Shown one piece after another: positions 45,800 to 57,045 of a stretch of 64,000 bases of DNA; the stretch's first letter is position 1; each line of letters begins with the position of its first letter. The translations under genes and the position numbers were made by a program. Source of the DNA: Erythrocercus mccallii (taxonomy: Eukaryota > Chordata > Aves > Passeriformes > Dicruridae); the NCBI GenBank assembly GCA_013397435.1, contig VZRG01000264.1, forward strand, positions 372,001 to 436,000, in the 5' to 3' direction. The notes under the pieces are model-generated. The model was not told the DNA's origin and ran no database searches. It saw nothing but the letters and a program-made list of their open reading frames with translations.

Positions 45800-46520
45800 A
45801 CACCCAGCTTGTTGTCCTCCCTTTCGGCAGCACCACAGACTTCCCTGCTTTCCTGGCACGTATCCGCCACTGCACACGCTTGCTTCGAGCTGAGGCTGCT
45901 GGCACCATTTCAGAAAGGGACCCAAGTGCCAGAAGCCGCTCTCCGGAGGCGGCAGGTACCGCACACAGCTGTGCCGGGACGCAGGGCGAGGCCGCCGGGG
46001 AGCAGGACGGNNNNNNNNNNNNNNNNNNNNNNNNNNNNNNNNNNNNNNNNNNNNNNNNNNNNNNNNNNNNNNNNNNNNNNNNNNNNNNNNNNNNNNNNNN
46101 NNNNNNNNNNNNNNNNNNNNNNNNNNNNNNNNNNNNNNNNNNNNNNNNNNNNNNNNNNNNNNNNNNNNNNNNNNNNNNNNNNNNNNNNNNNNNNNNNNNN
46201 NNNNNNNNNNNNNNNNNNNNNNNNNNNNNNNNNNNNNNNNNNNNNNNNNNNNNNNNNNNNNNNNNNNNNNNNNNNNNNNNNNNNNNNNNNNNNNNNNNNN
46301 NNNNNNNNNNNNNNNNNNNNNNNNNNNNNNNNNNNNNNNNNNNNNNNNNNNNNNNNNNNNNNNNNNNNNNNNNNNNNNNNNNNNNNNNNNNNNNNNNNNN
46401 NNNNNNGCGCGCCCGCGCGGCCTCGGAGGCGGAGCTGCGCAGACGGCAGGGGGGCTGGGAATGCCGGGTGATCCCCAGTCGGGGAGCTCGGGGCCCGTCT
46501 GCCGGCCGCCAATGACGAGC
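45800..46520. promoter_or_regulatory. KATNBL1: CpG island with assembly gap, likely KATNBL1 promoter
   Basis: CpG-dense sequence flanks the gap on both sides. The right edge has a CCAAT box (46509-46513) followed by TGACG. KATNBL1 needs an upstream noncoding exon, and this is the nearest large CpG island on its 5' side. The transcription start is probably inside the missing bases. Confidence 0.6.
46011..46406. other. Assembly gap (396 N)
   Basis: A run of N inside a CpG island. Reading frames drawn through it have no meaning. High GC content is the likely cause of the gap. Confidence 1.
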
Positions 46521-46589
46521 CGTGGTTATGAGTGTGCAACGCTTAAACTGGCTGAGGAATCCATGGTAGCTCCACGCTCTGCTGCACTG

Positions 46590-47705
46590 TCACAGAGCCA
46601 CAGAATAAGCTGAGTTGGAAGGGCCCCACACGAATAACCAAGTCCAACTCCGGCATAGCACCATCCCCAAGAATCACAACCTATGCCCGACAGCATGCAC
46701 ACTGCCAGGCTGGTACTGTTCCAGTACTTAAATATCCTTTGGATGAAAAACCTTTTCCTAATAGCCAACCTAAGTCTCCCCTGACACAACTTCAGGACAT
46801 TATCTCAGGTCCTGTCACTGGTCACCGCAGAGAAGACATCGGTGACCCCGCCAATTCCCCTCACGAGGAAGTTGTAGACTGCAATGAGGTCTCCCCTCAG
46901 TCTCCTTCAGCCTGAAAAGAAGTGACCTCAGCGACTCATATGGCTTCCCCTCAAGATCCTTCACCATCTTCATTACCCTACTTTGGATGCTCTCTAATAG
47001 CTTAATAACATATTGTGGTGCCCAAAACTGCCCCCAGCCCTGGAGGTGAGGCTGCCCCAGCTCAGAGCAGAGCAGGACAATCCCTCCCTTGCCTGGCTGG
47101 CGATGCTGTGCCTGATGAACCCCAGGACACGCTCGGCCCTCCTGGCTGCCAGGGCACTGCTGGCTCATGTTCAACTCACCATTGACCAGGAGCCCCAGGG
47201 CGCTTTCTGTGGCGCTACTTCCCAGTCTCTCATTCTTCAGTCTGTCCATACATCCAGGGTTGCCCCATCCCAGGTGTACAATCCAGCGCTTTCCCTTGTT
47301 GAACTTCATATGGTTGGTGATTGCCCAGCCCTCTAATATGTGAGGGTGTCTCTGCAGAGCCTCCCTGCCTTTGAGAGTCAACAGCTCCTCCCAGTTCTGT
47401 ACTGTCTGCAAATTTGTTTGGTATCACTTCCAGCCCTGTGCCCAGCTCATTAATGAAGTTGTTGACAAGCACAGGGATGAGGATGGAGCCTTGGGAACCA
47501 CACTTGTGACAGGTCACCAGTCTGATGTCACCCCTTTCATTATAACCCTTTGCACCTGACTTGTGAGCCAGTTGCTCACTCTTCACATGATGTGTTTATT
47601 AAGCTGTGCGTTGGACATTTTATCCAGAAAGATACTATGAAGAAAAGTATTGAAAGCCTTGCTAATTATAACCACTAAGGCCTTTGTCCTGGCTCCTCTT
47701 GTGGA
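46590..47705 (-). mobile_element. CR1 LINE 3' portion with broken reverse-transcriptase frame
   Basis: About 1.1 kb in minus orientation, the longest CR1 piece here. Its translation shows CR1 RT words such as FINELGTGLEVIPNKFADST, AITNHMKFNKGK, HLGWGNPGC, ELNMSQQCPGSQEG and PHLQGWGQFWAPQY. The order is kept but the frame shifts between 47230 and 47411 and there are internal stops, so it is dead. It abuts the CpG island. Confidence 0.92.
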
Positions 47706-50700
47706 AGCAAACATAGGACATATTCTTTGCTGGAGGTGTATCCTTATTTCATCGATGGGCTCCTGAAAGACAGTGACACTACTTTTCTATAGGAAGGAAA
47801 GCACGTAGCCCCAGTTTCAGGTGCAGATGAAAGGCTGCCAAGGGGTGATAATAAACAGTATTTCACTATCATCATTCCCCTTTTCATCTAAAACACCCTG
47901 GTGATTAGTAATGCATTCTTATTTCCAGTTCAAATTTATTCATGTCCTGTTTATTCTTCTAGTACCAATATCACCCTGTAGTTTAAACAACTCTCACAGA
48001 CGATCACGGCTGTTTGCTATAAGAGAATAACATAAGAGAATAATTTGATCCTCTCAACGATTTCATGTCACTCACCTAACAGTCTTGGCCTCCCATTGCA
48101 GGATAGATAGCCATGACTGTTTCCTCAGTCATCCTAAAGTCACTTTTACCTACATTTTTGCAGATGTTGCCGTTTCTAGCCTGTGTGCATAGTGCTGAAT
48201 ATACGTATGGTTTATTCATCTGAGCAGCTGTGGATATCCAGGTACATATGCACACTAATGGTTTTTAAAAAAATATTTTCTTTGAGCTGTGAGTGCTGAT
48301 GTAATCTTTTCAAAGGAAACACATGATGCTGTTTTAGAGAACAGGGCAATTGGCAGATAATGTACAGTAAAGAAATGTTTGGGCTTTCCAAAACAGACCT
48401 TCCCGGTGAAGTCTGTCAGGAGCACGTAGTTACCTACCAAATACTTTTTACATTATTGCCAGCTAAATGCAGTTAAGTTCCATGTGGATGCCAGACAGTG
48501 ACAGAAATGGCAGCAGTGCTCCTTGTGATCTTATGTTTAGCTTTTTAGCCCCCATCGCCTCATCGCGTTGCCTCGTCCCCCCACCCCTGACGGGTCGTGG
48601 TGTAGCCACAGAGCTCCACCCCAAACCCCTCCCCCAGCAGCACCCCCGTGGCATCAGGGTTAGGGTTTTGGTAAGGGTTACAGTTACGGCTAGCGGTAGG
48701 GTTAGGGTTAGTTACAAGTTTGAACAATCCAGTCTTCCAGATGTGTGAAAGGTCTAACTAGATGTCCTGTAAATTATGGTAGTTATAATGGGACAGTATT
48801 TTATAAGATCATGACATGTCATCTGAATGATGTTTTTCTTTAGGAGCGGTAGAATATAGATCCAAATATATCTAACATAGATATATATCTAACATAGAAA
48901 AGTGTACATATTTACATTTAAAATTTACCTACTAGCTCCTTCGACTTGTGTTCTCATTTTTTCAAAATTTATTTTCAAAATTTAGGTTCTTAACTCATTT
49001 GCATTTTTAAAGAACTGTAGTGATTACTTCTGGATATAGTGAAGCTCAGAAATTCTGGGCGTTTTTTCCCTTGGAGTTTTCTTGAACTCCAAATTATATG
49101 CTTTTTGTCATCTTCACAAATGTAAATGTAGCTTATTTGACAGTTTATAGTGTAAAACAGAAATTTTGATAGCAAGTGTGGATGCAATACATAAATCTAT
49201 TGTGTACAATTTAAAAGCTTGAATGTGCAGCCAAACAAAATACTTGTCCAGAGGGTAAAGAAAATAGGGATGATAGGATGAGTAAATTTGCTAAAACTGG
49301 TTCTTCTGTTCTGAGCTGATTAAGGTGTTCTGACTCTGTAGTGTTAATACCAATAATGATTCTTTTCTTGAAACCTGCAAAAGGGAATTGTGTAATGGTA
49401 TTTTCTTCTTATGATATCTGCTCCATTTATTTCCAGATTGCATTTCTCACAAACAGCCTACTTGGATTTTCTACTTTTCCTGATATTTTTTTCTGCAATA
49501 AACTTTTCTTTCCAGACATTGCATAAGTAGTACTATCCAGATTGATGCTGTAATTTTATCAGCCTGGCTTCTTTTTCGTTACTCCTTAGGTAGAGTTTAA
49601 AGGCAATAAAATGTACTGACATTAATGAATCTTCTCCCATATCTGCCCAGTAGATGCCTGAGATGTGCAGTGGATGGTATATTTGAGGGGGTGGTAGTTA
49701 CTCCAAGACTATTAACTGTTTAATCTTTAGCCTGCAGGTTGGAGACAGGACGGCTCAGGCAATTGGTAATGGGATAAAGCTTTTCACCTCTGAATTGCCA
49801 ACTCTGGGCCAGATTAGTAGGACAGGATATGTCCACCATCTGGTGTCTGGTCAGTGACCCATATGAGGGAAATCAGTAGCCATCCCTTCTAATGGTGGAC
49901 AGCTTTACAATTAACTCCCTCTCACCCCCCCCAACACATACTGTCTGAGAATGATTACACCACAAACCTCTCCAAATGAGCATGAGCACTAAAAATTGCT
50001 CTAGAAACTTAATGATCAGGACTCAGCACACTGAAGGGAGTGTGGGAAAATTTGCCAGCATGAGCTGTCAGAGGATGCTGTTTCACTGGGAATATTCACT
50101 TTAGAGAAAGCTAGTTTTTTAGACAGCAAGCAACTGATGATTCTTGGCTGAAAATAACAACCGCTTGTAAGAAAAGTAACTTGATTTTTCTGTGATGTAG
50201 AAAAACTGAACTTCAAAAGGCAAATATCCATCAATAATATTTCTTGTTGCCCTATGATGTCAATGCTCAAAAGGATGAAAAGGATGTACACATTCAAATG
50301 TGTAAAGTTTTTGCATTCTGAGATAGGTTAGCAGATTTAATGAATAAAGAATTATGAATCAGTGTGCTGTATTTGGATTATTTGTAACATAGCACTTCTG
50401 GACACTACATCCATTTCCTATTTTAGAAATAAGGCCAGGTGTAATTATAGGATCTCTGAATTGGGCTAGTGTCTGAATTTCTGTAGTTTTCTGAAGCAAT
50501 ATTCTGCCTGAATCAAGAAATGCAAGTTAAATATTACTTGAGAGAGAGAAAAAAAGCCCTCATACTGTAATATTAAAAACAGTGCTTATATATAAAATTG
50601 TTAATTGTTACCATGATATTTTATTTAAATGTAGAAATAATAAATCAATGCTAACCGGTTTAGGGCTATTGCCTAATGTTCCTGAAGCAAAACTAGGCTT

Positions 50701-50787
50701 CCAGGGTGAGAGAAACTGAACACCTAGGCCTTAATAAAGAGATTTAAGGAAATGTCCGAAGAATGTAGTGCCTGATTTTCTGGGTTG
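47706..50787. other. Intergenic with GC-rich telomere-like patch
   Basis: Apart from 48545-48711 the sequence is AT-rich, without a recognisable gene. Confidence 0.55.
48654..48711. repeat. Short degenerate interstitial telomeric repeat
   Basis: Nine consecutive hexamers in one register: TCAGGG, TTAGGG, TTTTGG, TAAGGG, TTACAG, TTACGG, CTAGCG, GTAGGG, TTAGGG, then TTAG. There are substitutions only, no indels. It follows directly on a C-rich patch (about 48545-48653). Confidence 0.85.
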
Positions 50788-50952
50788 CTGGCGCTGTTCG
50801 GCTTTGTTCCCGCGGTTCCGGAGCCGCTGGCAGCGCGGTGGGGCCGGCCGGGCCCGCAGGCATCGCGGCATGGCTTCCAGGCGCCGCCGCCAGCAGGGGG
50901 CGCGCTCGCGACGGCCGCCCCGCCTCGGCCCGGCCCGCGCCCCGAGAGGTCT
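50788..50952. promoter_or_regulatory. Small CpG-rich island with CTCF-like site
   Basis: About 165 bp of dense CpG between AT-rich flanks. CCAGCAGGGGGCGC at 50890-50903 matches the CTCF core consensus. No exon or conserved protein is attached to it. It could be an insulator, an alternative KATNBL1 promoter or the start of a noncoding RNA. Confidence 0.55.
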
Positions 50953-53264
50953 CCTTTTCCAAACCTATTTTCAAAGCTGTTTCTCAAATCATATTCTCTT
51001 TGCACGGCTTTGCTGGAAGTGCCATTATCTTGCATTTGTGAGTGACTGCTTCATAAAACACCCCAGCCTTTCTATGTCTACTGTTATGGCTATCTTGTCA
51101 TTTTATCCATCATGAGCTGTGGATTGCTCAGGCATCATAACTCTTGATGAATTTTTCTCATCCATAATGTTCAAGAAAAAGGCTCTGAAATGATTCTTAC
51201 TAATAATTCTTACTAATGATTCTTACTTGCAAGGGCAGTAGGCTTTTAAAATAAACAAGCTTGGCTCTGTAAAATGTTGTAACTCAGGGTAAAATAAAGA
51301 TTGAAATTCGTTTTGCGTGTGTGTGGCAAGGATTTTCAGATTTCAATAACAGGCTGTGGTGGCTGTGATCTCGCCTATGGTTCATACTTTGGGGTTTCAC
51401 TTTCATAGAGGCCATGGAATACATTCTGAGATATAAAGAAGTTGGCTGAGACATTTCACCTCAAATACGTGCTTTTTCTGTTAGGTCTTAACCTCAGAAA
51501 CATACAGCTATTTTGGAAAGAATCTTTGTCTATGCAGACTCAGTTAATGACTAGGAAAAAAATACAGCAAAATCATGTTGCACTCAAATACATCCATTTT
51601 ATTTAACAATTGTTTCAAAAATTAGTGACTGCGATATCACTTTTTGTGCTTCTGTCTATACCTTCATTCTCTTTAATTTAATTTATTCATTTCTCGCTTT
51701 AATCCCTCCATGTCCTTTGGTTCAGCCTAATCCTTCAAATCCTATAATTACTCAAACAAAGCATTTTAACCTTGTGGCCTTTCTGGACTCTTGCCTATTG
51801 CTTATGACGTGTAGGTCTTGCTTGACTAATGATGTTTACTGCTGCATTTTCTTTCCTAGGATAGTCATGGAAAATTTCATATTACATAGCTCCAGTTTAT
51901 CGCAGAGCTCAATGTCACAATATTACTATGAGCATTGTAAAGATAGTAGTGGCTGCCTTCCACTCTTACAACAATTGCTTCTTTTAGTCAGAATTTATAG
52001 TTGACCTTGGTGTAATTGCAAATAATTAATTCCAGCAAGGCCTAGATTTTGATCATTTTGATTTCAAGTAACTATTCCCAAATTCTTTGTGTCTCTTCAA
52101 AAGTGGTTTTTTTTGCATACTGTGTAAGGTGTATAACCAGTTTAATTAACCTAAGAATGACAGCACTTGATGACACTATGTTGGTTTGCCTGAATATTTG
52201 TCTAAACACTTAATAAACACATTATATTAGTTTCTGTTAGAAGATTCTGAATATTAGGATGAAGATGCTTGTTTATGGTATTTATAATTTTTCCTGGAAG
52301 ATATTTTGTAAATAAGTAGTCATACCTTTATTTATTTTAAGTTTTGAAAGAAATGAGTCAACCAGGCTCTGCCTAAAGTTAACAAATGATTTTGTTGACA
52401 GAAATGATATTTAAAAAGATAATGAAGATCAATTTTGTATAATATTATTAAGGGGAAAAGGAAATACAGGTATGGCAAGAAATTTAGAAAAAGGTTGCAC
52501 ATTTTGATGACCTACAGTACTGAAAGAAAATGTCCTGTTGACAATGGTGAAAGCAAATAATAATGTCATAAGGGCCTGGGTGTTAGTAAGGTCCAAAAGT
52601 GCAGTGGAAAACAGAATATAAAGGCAGAAAGAGACTGAAAAGATACCAGAGTGGTGTCAAGAAGAGGACTACCAAATAAAGCATGTGAAAATACAGGAAA
52701 CAAATACTTGGAATACTTTATATATATACACTTTGGAATGTGAGTAACAGAAACAAATTAGTCTGAAGGAATAAAGATACTATATATGTGTATCTGTGAA
52801 TTTCGTATGTATTTTAAATTATTATTAATCATTGTGATTCTAGCTGAAAAAAACCCACAATCCTGTTTTTTAACATTAAGCACCTGTGTTAGCAATATTT
52901 TCTAAACTGTTCTTAATGTTTTATGTAGTAACAAAGAGACATTTCTTTGGAGATAGTGATAAACAGAAAATTTGTGAAATCTGCAATTTTATTCTGTGTT
53001 GAGCTGTTGCAAAGCTGTTGAGGGGGGTACACATGCATATAGGGGGATGTACATTGACAGCTTGAATCCTGCAAGTTCAAATAGAGGGAGACTCTCCTTG
53101 TTACTGTGTTAATGACCTGTGAGCAAAATTCTCTAACCAAGGTTTGAGCCACAGCCTCTGGCTCTCACCTCTGTGCCTTTTATGTACAGCTAATACAGCA
53201 CATATTTACCAAATGTACATTGATTGATTTTTTAAAATATACACACATTACTTTAAATTGCCTA

Positions 53265-53330
53265 AACAAACATTTATGAAATGTTTATAAATGTTTATAA
53301 AACATTTATAAAACCAGGCATTTATGAAAA
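53265..53330. repeat. TTTATAAATG-type direct and inverted repeats
   Basis: Several copies of ATGTTTATAAA and its reverse complement TTTATAAACAT-like words, forming an AT-rich foldback patch. Confidence 0.7.
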
Positions 53331-54827
53331 TATACTGGGATGACTTTTAGGCACCAGAGACTTGCACATCTGGGCCTGACACAGATTTATGGCATCACCT
53401 TTTCCAGCATGTCTTTGAAAGCGGTTCTGCCTAAGAAAATATGAATTCTCCTTATAAGGCACACTAAGCTCAGTTAGAAGCAACAGAATGCCTGGAACTA
53501 TTTTCTCAATATGATTTCTTGGGAGAATATTTTTTCTGAGATTGCATAACCAAGAGTAAGCTATTGAAAATAAAATTGGTTCATAAAATAATTATTTTTT
53601 TTTTTGTTTAGAATAATCAGTCTCCTAAACTTGCTTTCCCATCCCACACCACAAAGGACATAATTGTGGGTACAAGAACGGAGAACAAACATGTTAAGAT
53701 ATGGGATGTGGGAGAAAATTCATTTCTGGAGAAGAGACATTGAAAAGACTTGTATGGTGCAATTTGTGGAGGAGACACATAAGTTCAGATTTGCCCCCAC
53801 TGGAGTCAATGAGAGCAGAGCTATCTCATGGCAAAGCTTACTAATTAATGAAGACCACACATTTCTTGTATTCCTCAATACAATTAGATGATTAAAGACA
53901 CTATAAAGTAGCACTTAAAATGCAGCTACAGTGTCAAAATATTTAGGTAGAAATAATACAGGGGTGTTTTTTGACCAATCTAGCACTTGGAAAAATAGGG
54001 ACCATGCACAGTTTTGTGCATGTGGACCAAGTAAACAAATGTCTGTGTCAGCTCAGATTAACTGTGCGGTTGAGTTCACCTCTGCAGGATGTTACTGAGA
54101 CAAATAGCACAATATAATGTGCTATAACATAAAAGAGAACAGTTAAAAAGTGAAAAGACAAAGTAAAAATGTTGCAAATACTTAAAATTTAAAGGAAAAA
54201 TTTTAATTGGCAGGAATGTAACAAAAATGGCACCATCTTAATGCTGCTGCCAGACTTCTTCTTTTCCTCTTTCCTTTAGGATTTATCACTGCTGATAAAA
54301 ATGCTGTATATTTATTGAAAATAGCCTGGACACTACATTGCTCGATTCTTTAAGAGAATTCATGGTGACTGCAATAATTTTGAGCTTGCTGGTGCTTGCA
54401 TAGAATTATTACAGCTGTGAAGAAAAGCTGTAAGTGAAATACATCAATTTAAGGACCAGCCATACTTGTTCACACTGATCAGCATTGAATCTCTGCAGCC
54501 TTTTAGTAATAATCATAATAGTCATTATGAACAATGAGCACCAGTAGTCTACCATTATTAGAGCAACAAAGCATCAGCCTGGTTTCTTCATTTTAGACTG
54601 GCTTCTTGATGTTAATCAGGAGCAATGCCTTAAGCAAACAAGTTCTGTGATATTTTCCTCTTTTCACTAAATATAAGCTACAGTACCTTAACATGTGGAA
54701 TCATCTGTGTCTATTCTGCAGCTTTAATCTTGCATAATCTTCATAGCTTAATCTTGCCCTGTCTTCACAGCTCTTTCATGTTGGTTAGATACCATCTCCT
54801 TATTATCTTTGTTGAAGCCTATCAAGA

Positions 54828-54828
54828 C

Positions 54829-54859
<31 letters not shown>
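54828..54859. repeat. (CAAA)n / poly-A low-complexity run
   Basis: Repeated CAAA units followed by an A homopolymer. Confidence 0.85.
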
Positions 54860-54860
<1 letters not shown>

Positions 54861-56639
54861 AAAGCCCAAAACATAGGAAATTCTTCAGGGAGTTTGTATT
54901 TGATGAGTTTTTAAACCTTTACTTTTTTCCTGCAAGTTTAGGGTATGACATGAACATTTTGCCACTTTATTAAATGGTAAGGAAGTAATAAGTTCTATTT
55001 TTACAGTTTAATATCTGGCTCTATTTTTATCCTGTCTGTGTCTGTTTATTCTTCTACAGCTGCATTTTTCAGTATTTTCCTTTTTGGATACAGTTTTTTT
55101 TCCATTTAGGGTTTAAAAGAGTTGTATATATAACTTGTAGGCTGAGATTTTTTCTTTAAGTAAGAGAAATCAGTCTTTCAGAAATCTGATTTAGTACTTT
55201 CACATTATAGGCTATATTCTGTTCTTTATATGCTTTACTTCAATGAGATACAAATTTGGAAGATCTGTAAAAAATTATTTTTCTTCCTGTCTCTTTTATT
55301 GTATTTTTAAATTTTACTATATATATTTTTATTCTGTACCTGATCCTATGTATCTGTCATCCTGATTCTCCCTGCAAATAGGAGTGGGAGAGCAGCTAAG
55401 TTTCTAAGGGGCTGTGTGGGAACCTCCAGATTTTGTCTGCATTATGGAGCATCCATTTAGTTTGGTTTTGCTGTGAGATTCTTTGCAACTTTCTGCACTT
55501 AACATGAAGAGTTTCCTGCTCCTCATTTGCATTTTAATATTGTGTTTTAAAGTGTGTTTAATGGCAACAGAATTAAGTAATTGTCACATTATGGGATCTC
55601 AGCTCACTTCTTATCTGTAATCATGTTTTGCAAAGTCTTCATTCTTTTGAACATAATGCTGTGGCTATTGTTCGAAGAAAAGCTTTGTGGAGACTTCTAG
55701 AACTATTTCTGGTTTTTGCTGGTTCATTTAAAAACATAAAGATTCAAAGCAGATAATTTCTGTCAATCTTTGTTAAAGAGGTGGGGCACGTTTCTCTTCA
55801 GAGTTATCTACATGATGCTCTGGACTTCACAGGAGACAATTTTTCATAATTTAAGTAAAACAGCTATTCTCAAAATCAGATGCAAATAGATTTCATAAGC
55901 TGTTATAAAACTGAAGTGGAATTAAAATATGAAATACAACCTAAAATGCTGTGGTTGAGAAAGTCCGCATCCAACAGTGACCAAAATGGTGTGCAACTAT
56001 TGGGCTACAAATGTGTATCCAGGCATGCAAAGAAAGGACAAGGCAAGGATATGTAATTTTAACTGCAATACTGCAGTACCATAGCCAAACAATCTCATAA
56101 CTCTCTTCTCCTGTGCCTGTACTGTTTGGTTGTTTCTCACTTCCTTCAGAACATAGAAAGTTTATTTCTGGGTCCAAGTGACCTCAGACATGTAAAAAAA
56201 AAGCCCTCTATAACTCTAGTTTTGATTGTACTTGAATTCTAAGCCTGTTATTCTGCATCACTCCACATGGTGTCTTCATGGACCGTAAATCTTGAAAAAT
56301 AATTCAGAAGCCAGTTCCCTTCAAATCCAGCCTTTCATTCTTCCCTTCTCTCCTGTGGACATGTGTATTAACACACAGCTCATGTCTGGCCCATTTGTGA
56401 TTTGACAAAATTTAAAGCTGTTTACTTTGAAGACTTGATTTTTTGTTTTCTGCAAGGAAATTGTCCTAGCAAATGAATGATTTTAAATTGCTTTAGGGAA
56501 TTGTGTCAGAATAACATGGTTTTGGTTTTGAAGGCTTTGAAGTGATTCTCCTTTACTTTCTAAATGCACACATTCAGAAACAATGTTGTTCAATACATTA
56601 CTGTAGGTCAGATTCCCAAGTAAGAGAGTGAGATAGTGG

Positions 56640-57045
56640 AACAGCATGTGAAGAAATCCCTGAGAAGAAAATCAGAGGAATGGAGTTTGTTCAGCCTGAA
56701 GAGAAGAAGGCTTGGGGTGATGCATTTCAGTCTTACAGTACTTAAAAGGGCAGCTGTGGTGGAGAGGGAGTTGCTTTCTTCTCAAGCATGCACAAGGACA
56801 GAACAAGAGGAAATAGGCACAAGTTCTTCAGAAAAAAATCCCTCTGGACACAGGAAAGATTTTCTTCACTGTGAGAACAGCTAAACTCTGCAATAGGTTG
56901 CTCAGAGAAATGGTGGAAAGTTCCTCACAGGAATTAGTAAGATCTTGGCTTGACAGAGACCTGGGTAACCTAATCTAGATCTCTGCTTTCAGGAGTTTAG
57001 ACCAGATCATCTTAACAGCCACCTTTCGACTTAGACTGTTCTGTT
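56640..57045 (+). mobile_element. Degraded CR1 LINE 3' fragment
   Basis: Plus-strand CR1 remnants: SLFSLKRRRLGVMHFSL, then GATTTTCTTCACTGTGAGAA and GGTTGCTCAGAGAAATGGTG. It has many mismatches and no clear 3' tail. Confidence 0.75.

Larger units (their letters stand above)
50953..56639. other. Intergenic, no supported gene
   Basis: AT-rich with small low-complexity runs. No conserved protein segment was recognised on either strand. Human EMC4 and SLC12A6, expected in this direction, do not appear. Confidence 0.55.

Noticed and set aside
45809..46539. Long frames across 45.8-46.5 kb
   Set aside because: They run through 396 N characters, so they are not evidence of coding.
46815..47586. 198- and 118-codon minus-strand frames as a possible gene
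   Set aside because: They are pieces of a dead CR1 reverse transcriptase with a frame break.
50724..51115. Open frames on both strands of the small GC island
   Set aside because: Pro/Arg/Gly/Ala-rich in all frames, as expected from GC-rich DNA; no family match and no clear splice partners.
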